Assembly (NCBI GenBank): GCA_026984735.1
Contig: JALSRN010000082.1
Location: 1 to 35,650 of the forward strand
Direction: 5' to 3'
From: Sedimenticola sp.
Lineage (GTDB): Bacteria; Pseudomonadota; Gammaproteobacteria; Chromatiales; Chromatiaceae
Length of the DNA stretch: 35,650 nt
The translations under genes were made by a program, and so were the position numbers. Below, one piece after another: positions 16,027 to 26,641 of the stretch (position 1 is the first letter of the stretch; each line of letters begins with the position of its first letter). The notes under the pieces are model-generated. The model was not told the DNA's origin, ran no database searches, and saw only the letters and a list, made by a program, of their open reading frames with translations.

Positions 16027-16058
16027 TGAGGGTGACATAGATTGATGCCGGGTTAATA

Positions 16059-16395
16059 GCGAGAGGAGCCGCCTTTTCCGCATCGTGGACTGGCCAGGGG
16101 AACTGTTTTCGATTTCAAGAAAGCCATACTGGTAAAGAGGGCTGTGATCGGCGAGGGTCGACGGTAAAGTGTCGAGTGGTTGACGAGGCTGGCATCCTCG
16201 CATTTGACGCCCGTGGCCAGGCCTGCCCCGGTTATCTGCTGGCTATCAACTAAGGCGGTGGAGGAATTGCCGCCGGGCACCGAGGTCCACCGGCTTATCA
16301 ACTATCCCCCTGCCGTTCCGATGTACATGGCTGGTGCCGGGAGGGGAACATTGAAATTCTGGAATTCATTCCGGTCGGGCGCCAGAGGGAGGTCC
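16059..16395. other. Non-coding stretch between the foldback element and the aldolase gene
   Basis: 337 bp. Open frames cross it on both strands but none resembles a protein I know or has a good ribosome binding site. It contains a small hairpin (CGAGG/CCTCG near 16185-16201) and two imperfect copies of GGCTNATCAACTA about 50 bp apart. It could be remnant DNA from a past insertion. No terminator for the minus-strand aldolase gene is evident. Confidence 0.4.
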
Positions 16396-17022
16396 TCATC
16401 CGCAAGCCAGGGCGGCCGCCAGCGCCTCCATGAGCCGGCAGCCGGCCTCTTCGGCGCGGCCTCCCCAGGCAAGAACGCCGTCCTCGTGGCCACCCATGCT
16501 CAGAAGGCCGCTGGAGGGGCGCCCCAATCCCGCCACCACCGCTCGCACGGCGTCGGCCATCTCCGGCGTGCCGTATTCGGCGGCCGGATCGGTGACCGGG
16601 AGGCCCAGCGCTTCGGCGCGGCGCCAGATGAGCGGGGTATGGGCGTGGAAGACCCAATTGGCCCGGGGGATCTCGTCGTAGAGCATGGCGTGGGTGAGGC
16701 TCTCGGAAGAGGGCGGGCAGGGGCCTCGAGAACGCAGCCGGTTGCGTTCCGGCCACCACTTTTCCACCGTGGCGAAGTGATCCGCCTCCAGGGCGCGGCG
16801 GCCGCTGGTCTGGCTGCAAGTGACGACGAACCCAGAGCCGAGGCGGCGGCTGAGGTTGCCCCAGGCCGCCCCCTGGTAGCGCGCCGGATCCTGCCCCACC
16901 AGCTCCAGCCGGCGCAGGATGCGGAACCAGGCGCGCAGGGGCGCGGTGGTCGACTCGTCCGGCGCCGCCCCGGGCTCATGGTCGAAGCGGAACTTGATGA
17001 CCCCTTCCTCCGGCTGCTTCAT
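16396..17022 (-). CDS. Class II aldolase/adducin-family protein
   Basis: A zinc-dependent sugar-phosphate aldolase, epimerase or dehydratase of unknown substrate, 208 residues. The fold signature is visible: GAAWGNLSRRL, then VVTCSQTSGR (phosphate-binding loops), an acidic residue in PPSSESLTHAMLY at the catalytic position, the zinc ligands in FHAHTPLIW, and a third His in SMGGHEDGVLAWG. Methylthioribulose-1-phosphate dehydratase and fuculose aldolase share this fold. The start ATG at 17022 is only 43 bp from the divergent ribBA start, so the promoters overlap. It lies inside the block that separates ribE from ribBA and points against the flanking genes. Confidence 0.85.
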   Translation of the reverse strand: MKQPEEGVIKFRFDHEPGAAPDESTTAPLRAWFRILRRLELVGQDPARYQGAAWGNLSRRLGSGFVVTCSQTSGRRALEADHFATVEKWWPERNRLRSRGPCPPSSESLTHAMLYDEIPRANWVFHAHTPLIWRRAEALGLPVTDPAAEYGTPEMADAVRAVVAGLGRPSSGLLSMGGHEDGVLAWGGRAEEAGCRLMEALAAALACG

Positions 17023-17024
17023 GC

Positions 17025-17030
17025 TAAAAT
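17025..17030 (+). promoter_or_regulatory. Possible -10 element for ribBA
   Basis: TAAAAT lies 35 bp before the ribBA ATG in the short divergent gap. No clear -35 is seen. No FMN riboswitch could be recognised upstream of ribBA or in the 15261-15489 gap. Confidence 0.25.
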
Positions 17031-17065
17031 TACCCGCTTCCCCAAAACGACCGAAAATCGTGTCC

Positions 17066-18244
17066 ATGGCCCTGAATAGTACCGAAGAAATCATCGAAGA
17101 TCTGCGCCAGGGTCGCATGGTCGTCATCATGGACGACGAGGACCGCGAGAACGAGGGAGACTTGGTGATCGCCGCCGACAAGGTGACGCCGGAGGCGATC
17201 AATTTCATGGCCAAGTACGGCCGCGGACTCATCTGCCTCACCCTCACCAAGGAGCGATGCCAGCAGCTGCGGCTGCCGCTCATGGTGAACGCCGACAACC
17301 AGCTCGAGTCCACCAACTTCACCATCTCCATCGAGGCGGCGGAGGGGGTGACCACCGGCATCTCCGCGGCCGACCGGGCGAAGACGGTGCTGGCGGCGGT
17401 GAAGCCCGACGCCCGGCCGGAAGACCTGGTGCAGCCGGGCCACATCTTTCCTCTGATGGCGCAGCCTGGGGGAGTGTTGGTGCGCGCCGGCCACACGGAG
17501 GCGGGGTGCGACCTGGCCCGCCTGGCGGGGCTGACGCCGGCGGCGGTGATCGTGGAGATCCTCAACGAAGACGGCACCATGGCGCGCCGCCCCGATCTGG
17601 AGAGGTTCGCCGCCGAGCACGGCCTCAAGATCGGCACCATCGCCGACCTCATCCAGTACCGCATTCGCAATGAAAAGACGGTGGAGCGGGTCAACGAGTG
17701 CCTGCTGCCCACCGAAGCGGGCGAATTCCGCGTCATCGCCTACCAGGACGTGGTGGACGATCAAGTGCATCTCGCCCTGGTGAAAGGCCGGATCGAGGGC
17801 GGCGAGCCGGTGCTGGTGCGGGTGCACGTGCAGAACAGCCTCTGCGATCTGCTGGGCAGCACCTACCCCGAATGCGGCTGGCCGCTGAGGAACGCCATGC
17901 GGCAGGTGGCCCGCGAAGGCAGCGGCGTGGTGGTGATCCTGCGCAACCACGATACCGCCCGGGACCTGGTTCAACGGATCCAGGCGTGCCATCTGAAGAA
18001 CGCCGGCGAGGAGGGGCCCAGCATCGATCTGGGCAGGATCCGCGACCGGGAGCTGCGCACCTTCGGCGTGGGCGCGCAGATCCTCATCGACCTCGGCGTG
18101 AAGAAGATGCGGGTGATGAGCGCTCCCAAGCATCTGCACGCCCTGGCCGGATTCCAACTGGAGGTGACCGAGTTCGTCGATTTCGAGTCTCCGGAGGAGG
18201 CCGGCGGGGCACGCTCCGATTCACAGCAAGCGGAAGAGAGTTGA
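17066..18244 (+). CDS. ribBA: 3,4-dihydroxy-2-butanone-4-phosphate synthase with degenerate GTP cyclohydrolase II domain
   Basis: Makes the four-carbon precursor of riboflavin from ribulose-5-phosphate. It has 392 residues. Residues 1 to about 205 are a complete RibB domain, with the acidic loop [11 protein letters not shown] (22-32) and the metal-binding [11 protein letters not shown]. The C-terminal half aligns with GTP cyclohydrolase II but has lost its active site: two of the three zinc cysteines are replaced (Asn257 and Pro at the positions in [11 protein letters not shown]...YPECG), and the QEGR catalytic stretch reads NHDTA. Such degenerate RibBA proteins are common in Gammaproteobacteria, which carry a separate ribA. 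I choose the ATG at 17066. A GTG two codons earlier is possible. It is followed at once by ribH. Confidence 0.93.
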   Translation: MALNSTEEIIEDLRQGRMVVIMDDEDRENEGDLVIAADKVTPEAINFMAKYGRGLICLTLTKERCQQLRLPLMVNADNQLESTNFTISIEAAEGVTTGISAADRAKTVLAAVKPDARPEDLVQPGHIFPLMAQPGGVLVRAGHTEAGCDLARLAGLTPAAVIVEILNEDGTMARRPDLERFAAEHGLKIGTIADLIQYRIRNEKTVERVNECLLPTEAGEFRVIAYQDVVDDQVHLALVKGRIEGGEPVLVRVHVQNSLCDLLGSTYPECGWPLRNAMRQVAREGSGVVVILRNHDTARDLVQRIQACHLKNAGEEGPSIDLGRIRDRELRTFGVGAQILIDLGVKKMRVMSAPKHLHALAGFQLEVTEFVDFESPEEAGGARSDSQQAEES

Positions 18245-18245
18245 G

Positions 18246-18709
<464 letters not shown>

Positions 18710-18713
<4 letters not shown>

Positions 18714-19144
18714 GTCGCAAGCGCAGTCACGCCCGCCGCCTGGCGCTCCAGGCGCTCTACCAGTGGCAGGTCACCGGAGACGATCTGGGAGGCATCGTCG
18801 CCCAGTTCCTCGAGGAGCATCCCGCCAAGAGCTTCGAGGTAGACTATTTCCGCGACCTGGTGCGTGGCGTTCCCGCCCGTCTGGACGAGCTGGACCAAAC
18901 CCTGGCTCCCCTTCTCGACCGATCGGTGGAGGAGCTCGACCTGGTGGAGCGGGCCCTGCTGCGGCTGGGCGCCTACGAGCTGGCCGCCCATCCGGAGGTG
19001 CCCTACAAGGTGGTGATCAACGAGGCGGTGGAGCTGGCCAAGGTCTTCGGCGCCGAGCAGAGCCACCGGTACGTCAACGGCGTGCTCGACAAGGTGGCCT
19101 GCCGGCTGCGCCCGGTGGAAACGGCCGCCCGGCGGCGTGGCTGA
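18710..19144 (+). CDS. nusB: Transcription antitermination factor NusB
   Basis: Binds boxA of rRNA leaders with NusE (S10) to prevent premature termination. It has 144 residues, all-helical, opening [18 protein letters not shown] and with the conserved [20 protein letters not shown] and FVNGVLDK-like ([10 protein letters not shown]) segments. The GTG start overlaps the ribH stop (GTGA). The ribH-nusB-thiL-pgpA order is standard for the class. Confidence 0.96.
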
Positions 19145-20072
19145 ATTTGAACTCATCCAGCGTTTCTTCGCGGAGCTGGCGCCGCGCGGCCAGGGGGTGG
19201 AGCTGGGCGTGGGCGACGATGCCGCGTTGCTGAGGCCGCCGCCCGGCCGTGACCTGGCCCTCACGCTCGACACCCTGGTGGCCGGCCGCCACTTTCTTGC
19301 CGGCACCGATCCCGAGGCGCTCGGCCACAAGGCGCTTGCGGTGAACCTGAGCGACTTGGCCGCCATGGGCGCCGAACCGGCCTGGGCGCTCCTTTCCCTC
19401 ACCCTGCCGGAGGCGGACGAGCATTGGCTCGCCGCTTTCGCCCGGGGGCTGGGGGAGCTGGCCCGGCGCCATGGGGTGGCCCTGGTGGGCGGCGACACCT
19501 GCCGCGGGCCGCTCGCCGTCAGCCTCCAGCTCACCGGTCTGGTGGAGCCGGGGAAGGCGCTGCGGCGCGACGGGGCCGAGCCCGGCGACGGGATCTTCGT
19601 CACCGGCACGCTCGGGGACGCCGCCCTGGCGCTGCGGAGGCTGCGCACCGAAGGCACGGCGCCCGAGCCGCTGCGCCGTCGCCTGGAGCGTCCCGAGCCC
19701 CGCCTGGAGGAGGGGCGGTCGCTGGTGGGGATCGCCTCGGCCTGCATCGATCTCTCCGACGGCCTGGTGGCCGACCTGGGCCACCTCTGCGACGCCAGCG
19801 GTTGCGGGGCGCGCGTCGAAGCGGCGCGCCTTCCGCTCTCCGCGGAGGTGCGCCGAGAGGTGGAGGCACGAGGCGACTGGGGGGAGGTGCTCGCCGGGGG
19901 CGACGATTACGAGCTCTGCTTCACGGTGCCGCCGGGGCGGTTGGAGGCGCTGGCGGCCAGCGGCGTCGCCTGCACCCGCATCGGCGAAATGGTGCCGGGG
20001 GGCGGGGTCGCCGTTTTCGACGAGGGAGGGCGGCCCCTGCCCTCCTTGCGCGGCTACGACCATTTCGCATGA
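19137..20072 (+). CDS. thiL: Thiamine-monophosphate kinase
   Basis: Phosphorylates thiamine monophosphate to the active cofactor thiamine diphosphate using ATP. It has 311 residues. It starts at a GTG inside the end of nusB (8-bp overlap). Conserved features: FELIQRFF at the N terminus, the metal-binding GVGDDAALL, the substrate loop in LAVNLSDLAAMGAEP, the GGDTCRG stretch, ASACIDLSDGLVADLGHLC, and AGGDDYELCFTVP near the C terminus. It overlaps pgpA by ATGA. Confidence 0.96.
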   Translation: MAEFELIQRFFAELAPRGQGVELGVGDDAALLRPPPGRDLALTLDTLVAGRHFLAGTDPEALGHKALAVNLSDLAAMGAEPAWALLSLTLPEADEHWLAAFARGLGELARRHGVALVGGDTCRGPLAVSLQLTGLVEPGKALRRDGAEPGDGIFVTGTLGDAALALRRLRTEGTAPEPLRRRLERPEPRLEEGRSLVGIASACIDLSDGLVADLGHLCDASGCGARVEAARLPLSAEVRREVEARGDWGEVLAGGDDYELCFTVPPGRLEALAASGVACTRIGEMVPGGGVAVFDEGGRPLPSLRGYDHFA

Positions 20073-20533
20073 ACCGTCCCGACCTGAAGAATCCCGTCCA
20101 TCTGCTCGCCTTCGGCTTCGGCTCGGGCTTGGCGCCGGTGGCGCCCGGCACTTTCGGCACCCTGGCGGCCGTTCCCCCCTACCTGCTGCTGGCGCGGCTG
20201 CCGCTGGCGGCTTATCTGGCGGTGTTGGCGGGGGTGATCCTCGCCGGCGTGTGGATCTGCGGGCGCACCTCGCGGGACCTGGGGGTGCACGACCACGGCG
20301 GCATCGTGTGGGACGAGTTCGCCGGATTCTTCGTCACCATGACCGCCGCTCCCCAAGGAGCGTTCTGGGTGGCGGCCGGTTTTCTTCTCTTCCGCCTCTT
20401 CGATATCCTCAAGCCCTGGCCCATCGGCTGGTTGGACCGGCGGGTGAAGGGGGGAGTGGGCATCATGCTCGACGATCTGCTGGCCGGGCTCTATGGCTGG
20501 GTGGTGCTGCAGTTGGCGGCGGCATGGTCGTAG
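20069..20533 (+). CDS. pgpA: Phosphatidylglycerophosphatase A
   Basis: Removes the terminal phosphate of phosphatidylglycerophosphate to make phosphatidylglycerol at the inner membrane. It has 154 residues with a GFGSGLAPVAPGTFGTLAA motif near the N terminus, acidic VWDEFAGFF in the middle, hydrophobic helices, and GVGIMLDDLLAGLYG near the end. The ATG overlaps the thiL stop. It is the last gene of the rib-nus-thi operon. Confidence 0.95.
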   Translation: MNRPDLKNPVHLLAFGFGSGLAPVAPGTFGTLAAVPPYLLLARLPLAAYLAVLAGVILAGVWICGRTSRDLGVHDHGGIVWDEFAGFFVTMTAAPQGAFWVAAGFLLFRLFDILKPWPIGWLDRRVKGGVGIMLDDLLAGLYGWVVLQLAAAWS

Positions 20534-20617
20534 TCCGTCGGCGGGGAACGACCTGCCGCCCGCCCGGTCTGAAAAACGAACGACAATGGACGACAATCCT
20601 GGAGTGAGTCTTTTTCC

Positions 20618-23437
20618 ATGAACGACAAGCGCACCCTTCCGCGGCTCCTCGCCGCGTTGTTCCTGCTCTTCCCACTGCTGGCCGGCGGAGTGGAGATCGT
20701 CAAGAGCCCCAACGACCACCGGCAGTACCAGTATCTGGAGCTGCCCAACCGGCTGCGCGTGGTGCTGGTCTCCGATCCCGAGGCGGACAAGGCGGCCGCC
20801 GCGCTCACCGTGGGCGTGGGCAGCAACAGCAACCCGCCGGGCCGCGACGGCCTGGCGCACTTTCTGGAGCACATGCTCTTCATGGGGACCGAGAAGTATC
20901 CTCAGGTGGACGGGTACTCCGACTTCATCAAGAAGAACGGCGGTATGGACAACGCCTTCACCGCCGGCAACCAGACCACCTACTTCTTCGACATCAAGCC
21001 GGAAGCGCTGGAGTCGGCGCTGGACCGCTTCGCCCAGTTCTTCATCGCGCCGCTCATGGACGCCCGTTACGTGGAGCGGGAGAAGCACGCCGTCCACTCC
21101 GAGTACCAGCTCAAGCTCAAGGACGACGACCGCCGCATCGCCGCGGCCCAGCGCCAGAGCTACAACCCCGCCAGCCCCTGGTCCCGTTTCGCCGTGGGCA
21201 ACCTGCAGACCCTGGCGGACCGTCCCGGCCATCCGGTGCGCGACGATCTGCTGAAATTCTACCGGGAGCACTATTCGGCCAACCTCATGGGGTTGGCGGT
21301 GGTCGGCCGGCAGCCGTTGCCGGTGCTGCGCCGCTGGGTGGAGGAGAAGTTCTCCGCCGTCCCCGACCGCGACAAGCGCCGCTGGGCGGCCACGCCCCGC
21401 CAGCGCCTCTACCTTCCCGGCCAGCTGCCGGTTCAGGTGTCGGCGGTGCCGCTGAAACGGCTGCACAAGATGGAGCTCAGCTTTCTTCTGCCGTCGGTGC
21501 GGCACTGGTACCGCGAAGAGCCGCTCTACTACATCGCCAACTTCGTGGGCGACGAGGGCGAGGGGAGCCTGCACGACCGCCTGCGACGCCGCGGCTGGCT
21601 CGATTCGCTCACCGCCTCGGGCCAGGAGCTGGATGACGGCGAGTCCATCTTCAACGTGGAGATGGAGCTGACCGCCGAGGGAATGAAGCACGTCCGCGAG
21701 ATCGTCGACGCCTTTTTCGCCTATGCGGACCTTTTGCGCCGGGAAGGGGTGGAGTCCTGGCGCTATCAGGAGCTGAAGCGTCTGCAGGCGCTCGATTTCC
21801 GTTTCCAGGAGAAGGAGGCGCCGGCCGACTACGCGGTGGAGCTCTCCAGTCGGCTGCTCGACTACCCCCCCGCCGACCTGCTCACCGCCGGCAAGCTGTT
21901 CGAGCGTTTCGATCCGGAACTGATCGAGCGGATGCTGGCAGGCCTGATTCCGCAGAACCTCTCGCTCACTCTGGTGGATCAGGATCTGCCCACCAACAAG
22001 GTGGAGAAGTGGTACCAGGTGCCCTACGCCATCGGCACGCCCCCTTCGTCGAGCGGCGCGGGAAGGGCGCGCTGGCTTTCGGAACTGGCGCTGCCCAAAC
22101 CCAATCCCTTCCTGCCCGAGCATGTGGCGCTCAAGCCGGCGGCCGACGCTTCGCCCGTGCCCAAGCGGCTGGTGGAGGCGCGGGGGCTGGATCTGTGGTT
22201 CCAGCAGGACGAATCCTTCGGCGTGCCGCGGGGCGCTTTCGCGGCCAGCTTCGAGCTTCCCGCGGCCCGCGACAGCGCCCGCCACGCCGTGGCCCTGCAG
22301 CTTTTCACCGACTTGGTGAACGATCGCCTCAACGCCTGGGCCTATCCGGCGCAGGAGGCCGGTCTCGGTTACTCCCTCGAGCCCACCCAGCGGGGGCTGC
22401 TCCTGCTGATTCACGGTTACGACGACAAGCAGCCGGTGCTGTTGGACAAGGTGCTCGACGCCCTGGCCACGCCCGATTTTCCGGAAGAACGGTTTCGCGT
22501 GCTCAAGGCCAAGCTGGAGCGCGATCTGGCCAACGAGGCGCTCGACCGGCCGTTCCGGCAGGTGCTGCACGCCTTGGATCGCGCCCTGGTGAAGCCCTCC
22601 TGGAGCCCGCGTCAGAAACTGGAGGCGTTGAAACCGCTCACCCGCGAGGAGCTGCGCCGCTACGGAGAGGGCCTGTTCCGGCGCGCCGAGGTGCGGGTGC
22701 TGGCGCACGGCAATTTCACCGCGGAGGAGGCGCGGGCCATGGAGGCGCGGCTGCGCGCGCGGCTGTTGGCCAAGTCGGAGCTGGCGCCGGTTCCCGATCC
22801 CCGGGTGCGTCTCCTCGAGCCGGGCGAGACGGTGAGGATCCGGTATCCGGTGGACCACCCCGATTCGGTGGTGGCGCTCTATTTTCAGGGGGCCGATCGC
22901 TCGCTGGCCGAGCAGGCGCGCTGGCGGCTGCTGGCGCAGATTCTGCAAAATCCCTTTTACAGCGCTCTGCGCACCGAGCAGCAGCTGGGCTACGTGGTGG
23001 CCGCCGTGCCCTGGGAGCGCCAGAAAATGCCCGGCCTGCTCTTTCTGGTGCAGTCCTCGGCCGTTCCGGCGGCGGAGGTGGAGAAGCGTATTGAGCGCTT
23101 CGTCGCCGGCATCGAGTCCCGTCTCGCCAAGATGGACGATGCCACCTTCGCCACTTTTCAGGCGGGCCTGGCGAGCAAACTGCGCAAGAGGGATCAGAAC
23201 CTGCTGGAGCGGACCATGCGCTACCTGGACGATCTTGTTCGGGAGCAGTACGGTTTCGACCACCGCAAACGGCTGGCGGATGCGGTGGAAAAGCTCGACC
23301 GCGAGGCGCTGACCGCCTTCGCGCGCGACCGCCTGCGGGAGCGGCCGCGGCGGATGGTGGCCTTCTCCCCGGGCACCCGCTTCGCCCATCAGGCGCCCGG
23401 GTCATCCCGGATACCTTCGAAGGCCGATAAAGGATAG
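20618..23437 (+). CDS. ptrA: M16 zinc metalloprotease, pitrilysin/insulinase type
   Basis: A large peptidase that degrades short polypeptides, probably in the periplasm. It has 939 residues, close to E. coli protease III (962). An N-terminal hydrophobic segment (about 7-24) looks like a signal peptide. The inverted zinc motif HFLEH is at 81-85, and Glu162 in REKHAVHSEYQ lies 77 residues on, the same spacing as in pitrilysin. The usual four M16 half-domains follow, including the inactive C-terminal pair with RTEQQLGYVVAA. An 84-bp gap after pgpA contains a short direct repeat (ACGACAAT twice) but no clear promoter. Confidence 0.93.
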   Translation: MNDKRTLPRLLAALFLLFPLLAGGVEIVKSPNDHRQYQYLELPNRLRVVLVSDPEADKAAAALTVGVGSNSNPPGRDGLAHFLEHMLFMGTEKYPQVDGYSDFIKKNGGMDNAFTAGNQTTYFFDIKPEALESALDRFAQFFIAPLMDARYVEREKHAVHSEYQLKLKDDDRRIAAAQRQSYNPASPWSRFAVGNLQTLADRPGHPVRDDLLKFYREHYSANLMGLAVVGRQPLPVLRRWVEEKFSAVPDRDKRRWAATPRQRLYLPGQLPVQVSAVPLKRLHKMELSFLLPSVRHWYREEPLYYIANFVGDEGEGSLHDRLRRRGWLDSLTASGQELDDGESIFNVEMELTAEGMKHVREIVDAFFAYADLLRREGVESWRYQELKRLQALDFRFQEKEAPADYAVELSSRLLDYPPADLLTAGKLFERFDPELIERMLAGLIPQNLSLTLVDQDLPTNKVEKWYQVPYAIGTPPSSSGAGRARWLSELALPKPNPFLPEHVALKPAADASPVPKRLVEARGLDLWFQQDESFGVPRGAFAASFELPAARDSARHAVALQLFTDLVNDRLNAWAYPAQEAGLGYSLEPTQRGLLLLIHGYDDKQPVLLDKVLDALATPDFPEERFRVLKAKLERDLANEALDRPFRQVLHALDRALVKPSWSPRQKLEALKPLTREELRRYGEGLFRRAEVRVLAHGNFTAEEARAMEARLRARLLAKSELAPVPDPRVRLLEPGETVRIRYPVDHPDSVVALYFQGADRSLAEQARWRLLAQILQNPFYSALRTEQQLGYVVAAVPWERQKMPGLLFLVQSSAVPAAEVEKRIERFVAGIESRLAKMDDATFATFQAGLASKLRKRDQNLLERTMRYLDDLVREQYGFDHRKRLADAVEKLDREALTAFARDRLRERPRRMVAFSPGTRFAHQAPGSSRIPSKADKG

Positions 23438-23466
23438 AATCCACGCTGTCTGGGCCGGAAAGACCG

Positions 23467-24264
23467 ATGACGATGGATGCGGATCAACTACGACTGATGC
23501 TGCTGGTGGCCGGCATGGTGCTGGTGGCGGCCATCTACCTCTGGGACCGATACAAGCGTTCGCGGCGCAAGCTCAAGGGGTTGAGCCTGCGGCAGGCCCG
23601 CCGCATCCGCAAGGAGTATGGCCTCGACGAGGAGGACGAAGGCGGCGACATTCCCAGCTTTTCCGCGAACGGCGACGAGATCTCGCCGGAGCCGGGAATC
23701 TCCATCCGGCTGGTGAAGAGGGAGAAGTCGGAGCCGGAACCGGAGCCGCTGCAGCCCGAACTCGATTTCAGCGCCACCGAACAGGACGACTATCTCCACA
23801 CCGATCCGGTGCTGCGGGAGGGGGTTCCGCAGATGGTGGTGCAGATCGGACTGGTGAAGAAAGAGGGGGTCTTCACCGGCCCTGAAGTGCTCTCCGCGAT
23901 GGAGGCGGCCGGTCTCGAGCCGGGTCCCATGGACATCTTCCATCGCAAGGATCCGCGCCATCCCGACCGCGTTCTCTTCAGCGTCGCCAACATGCTCGAG
24001 CCGGGCCATTTCCCCTGGGAGGAGATGGACTCCTTCACCACGCCCGGCCTGCTTTTCTTCACCCAGCTTCCCGGGGTCCGCGACGGTCTGGAGATCTATT
24101 CCGAAATGCTTTTCGCCGCCAACCAGGCGGCGGCGCTCCTGGGCGGCGTGCTCCAGGACGAGAACCGCTCCACCCTCACCAAGCAGAGCATCCAGCACAC
24201 CCGCGACGCCATCGCCGAACACCGTCGCCAGCTGCGGCTCTCGCAAAAGTTGCAGCGCGCCTGA
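23467..24264 (+). CDS. zipA: Cell division protein ZipA
   Basis: Tethers FtsZ to the inner membrane during septum formation. It has 265 residues, on the short side for the family. An N-terminal membrane anchor (about 9-26, LMLLVAGMVLVAAIYLW) is followed by a basic stretch, an acidic/proline-rich linker (about 50-110) and the C-terminal FtsZ-binding domain (MVVQIGLVKKEGVFTGPEVL to the end, with GLLFFTQLPGVRDGLE). The ATG at 23473 is an equally good start. TAGAAT at 23435-23440 may be its -10. The gene is followed 9 bp later by ligA, the usual gammaproteobacterial order. Confidence 0.94.
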   Translation: MTMDADQLRLMLLVAGMVLVAAIYLWDRYKRSRRKLKGLSLRQARRIRKEYGLDEEDEGGDIPSFSANGDEISPEPGISIRLVKREKSEPEPEPLQPELDFSATEQDDYLHTDPVLREGVPQMVVQIGLVKKEGVFTGPEVLSAMEAAGLEPGPMDIFHRKDPRHPDRVLFSVANMLEPGHFPWEEMDSFTTPGLLFFTQLPGVRDGLEIYSEMLFAANQAAALLGGVLQDENRSTLTKQSIQHTRDAIAEHRRQLRLSQKLQRA

Positions 24265-26521
<2,257 letters not shown>

Positions 26522-26641
26522 GAACGATGAGGAAAACCGCTGGGCGCTGGGCGAGATCGGATCCCCCCCGATGCGGCGAAAGCCGCCGCTCCTCGGGGAG
26601 ATGAACGCTGTGAAGGTCGAAGGAGGTTCGTTGAAAAAGCC

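Larger units (their letters stand above)
15773..16058. mobile_element. 286-bp foldback element with 33-bp terminal inverted repeats (MITE-like)
   Basis: The ends, 15773-15805 and 16026-16058, are inverted copies that match at 31 of 33 positions, including a perfect outer 23 bp. If the outermost TA on each side is a duplicated target, the element proper begins TTAACCCGGC and ends GCCGGGTTAA. A TA target is the habit of IS630/Tc1-mariner transposases and their non-autonomous derivatives. No credible protein is encoded. Inside are two further long stems (listed separately), so the strand can fold into a branched structure. Alternatives are a structured RNA or a cruciform regulatory element. No second copy is present in this window, so mobility is inferred from the ends only. 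Confidence 0.65.

Noticed and set aside
15773-16058. CRISPR array or integron attC site
   Set aside because: There are no regularly spaced direct repeats, and the symmetry is inverted; no R'/R'' core sites or integrase are seen.
15802-16203. 133-codon minus-strand frame across the foldback element
   Set aside because: It reads through the inverted repeats, has no ribosome binding site and no similarity to any protein I recognise. A transposase would be larger and contain acidic catalytic motifs.
16980-17065. FMN riboswitch upstream of ribBA
   Set aside because: The conserved RFN core sequences are absent, and the gap between the divergent genes is only 43 bp, too short for this element.
16180-17079. 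299-codon plus-strand frame
   Set aside because: Most of it lies antisense to the aldolase gene, whose zinc and phosphate motifs are unmistakable; the remainder shows no domain.
20054-23389. A 1111-codon open frame on the minus strand opposite the M16 protease gene
   Set aside because: A compositional shadow: high GC and codon bias of the plus-strand gene suppress stops in the antisense frame. The translation has no recognisable domain and is rich in His, Gln, Arg and Gly, as such shadows are. The same applies to the long antisense frames at 23488-26475, 26153-28237 and 5195-8272.
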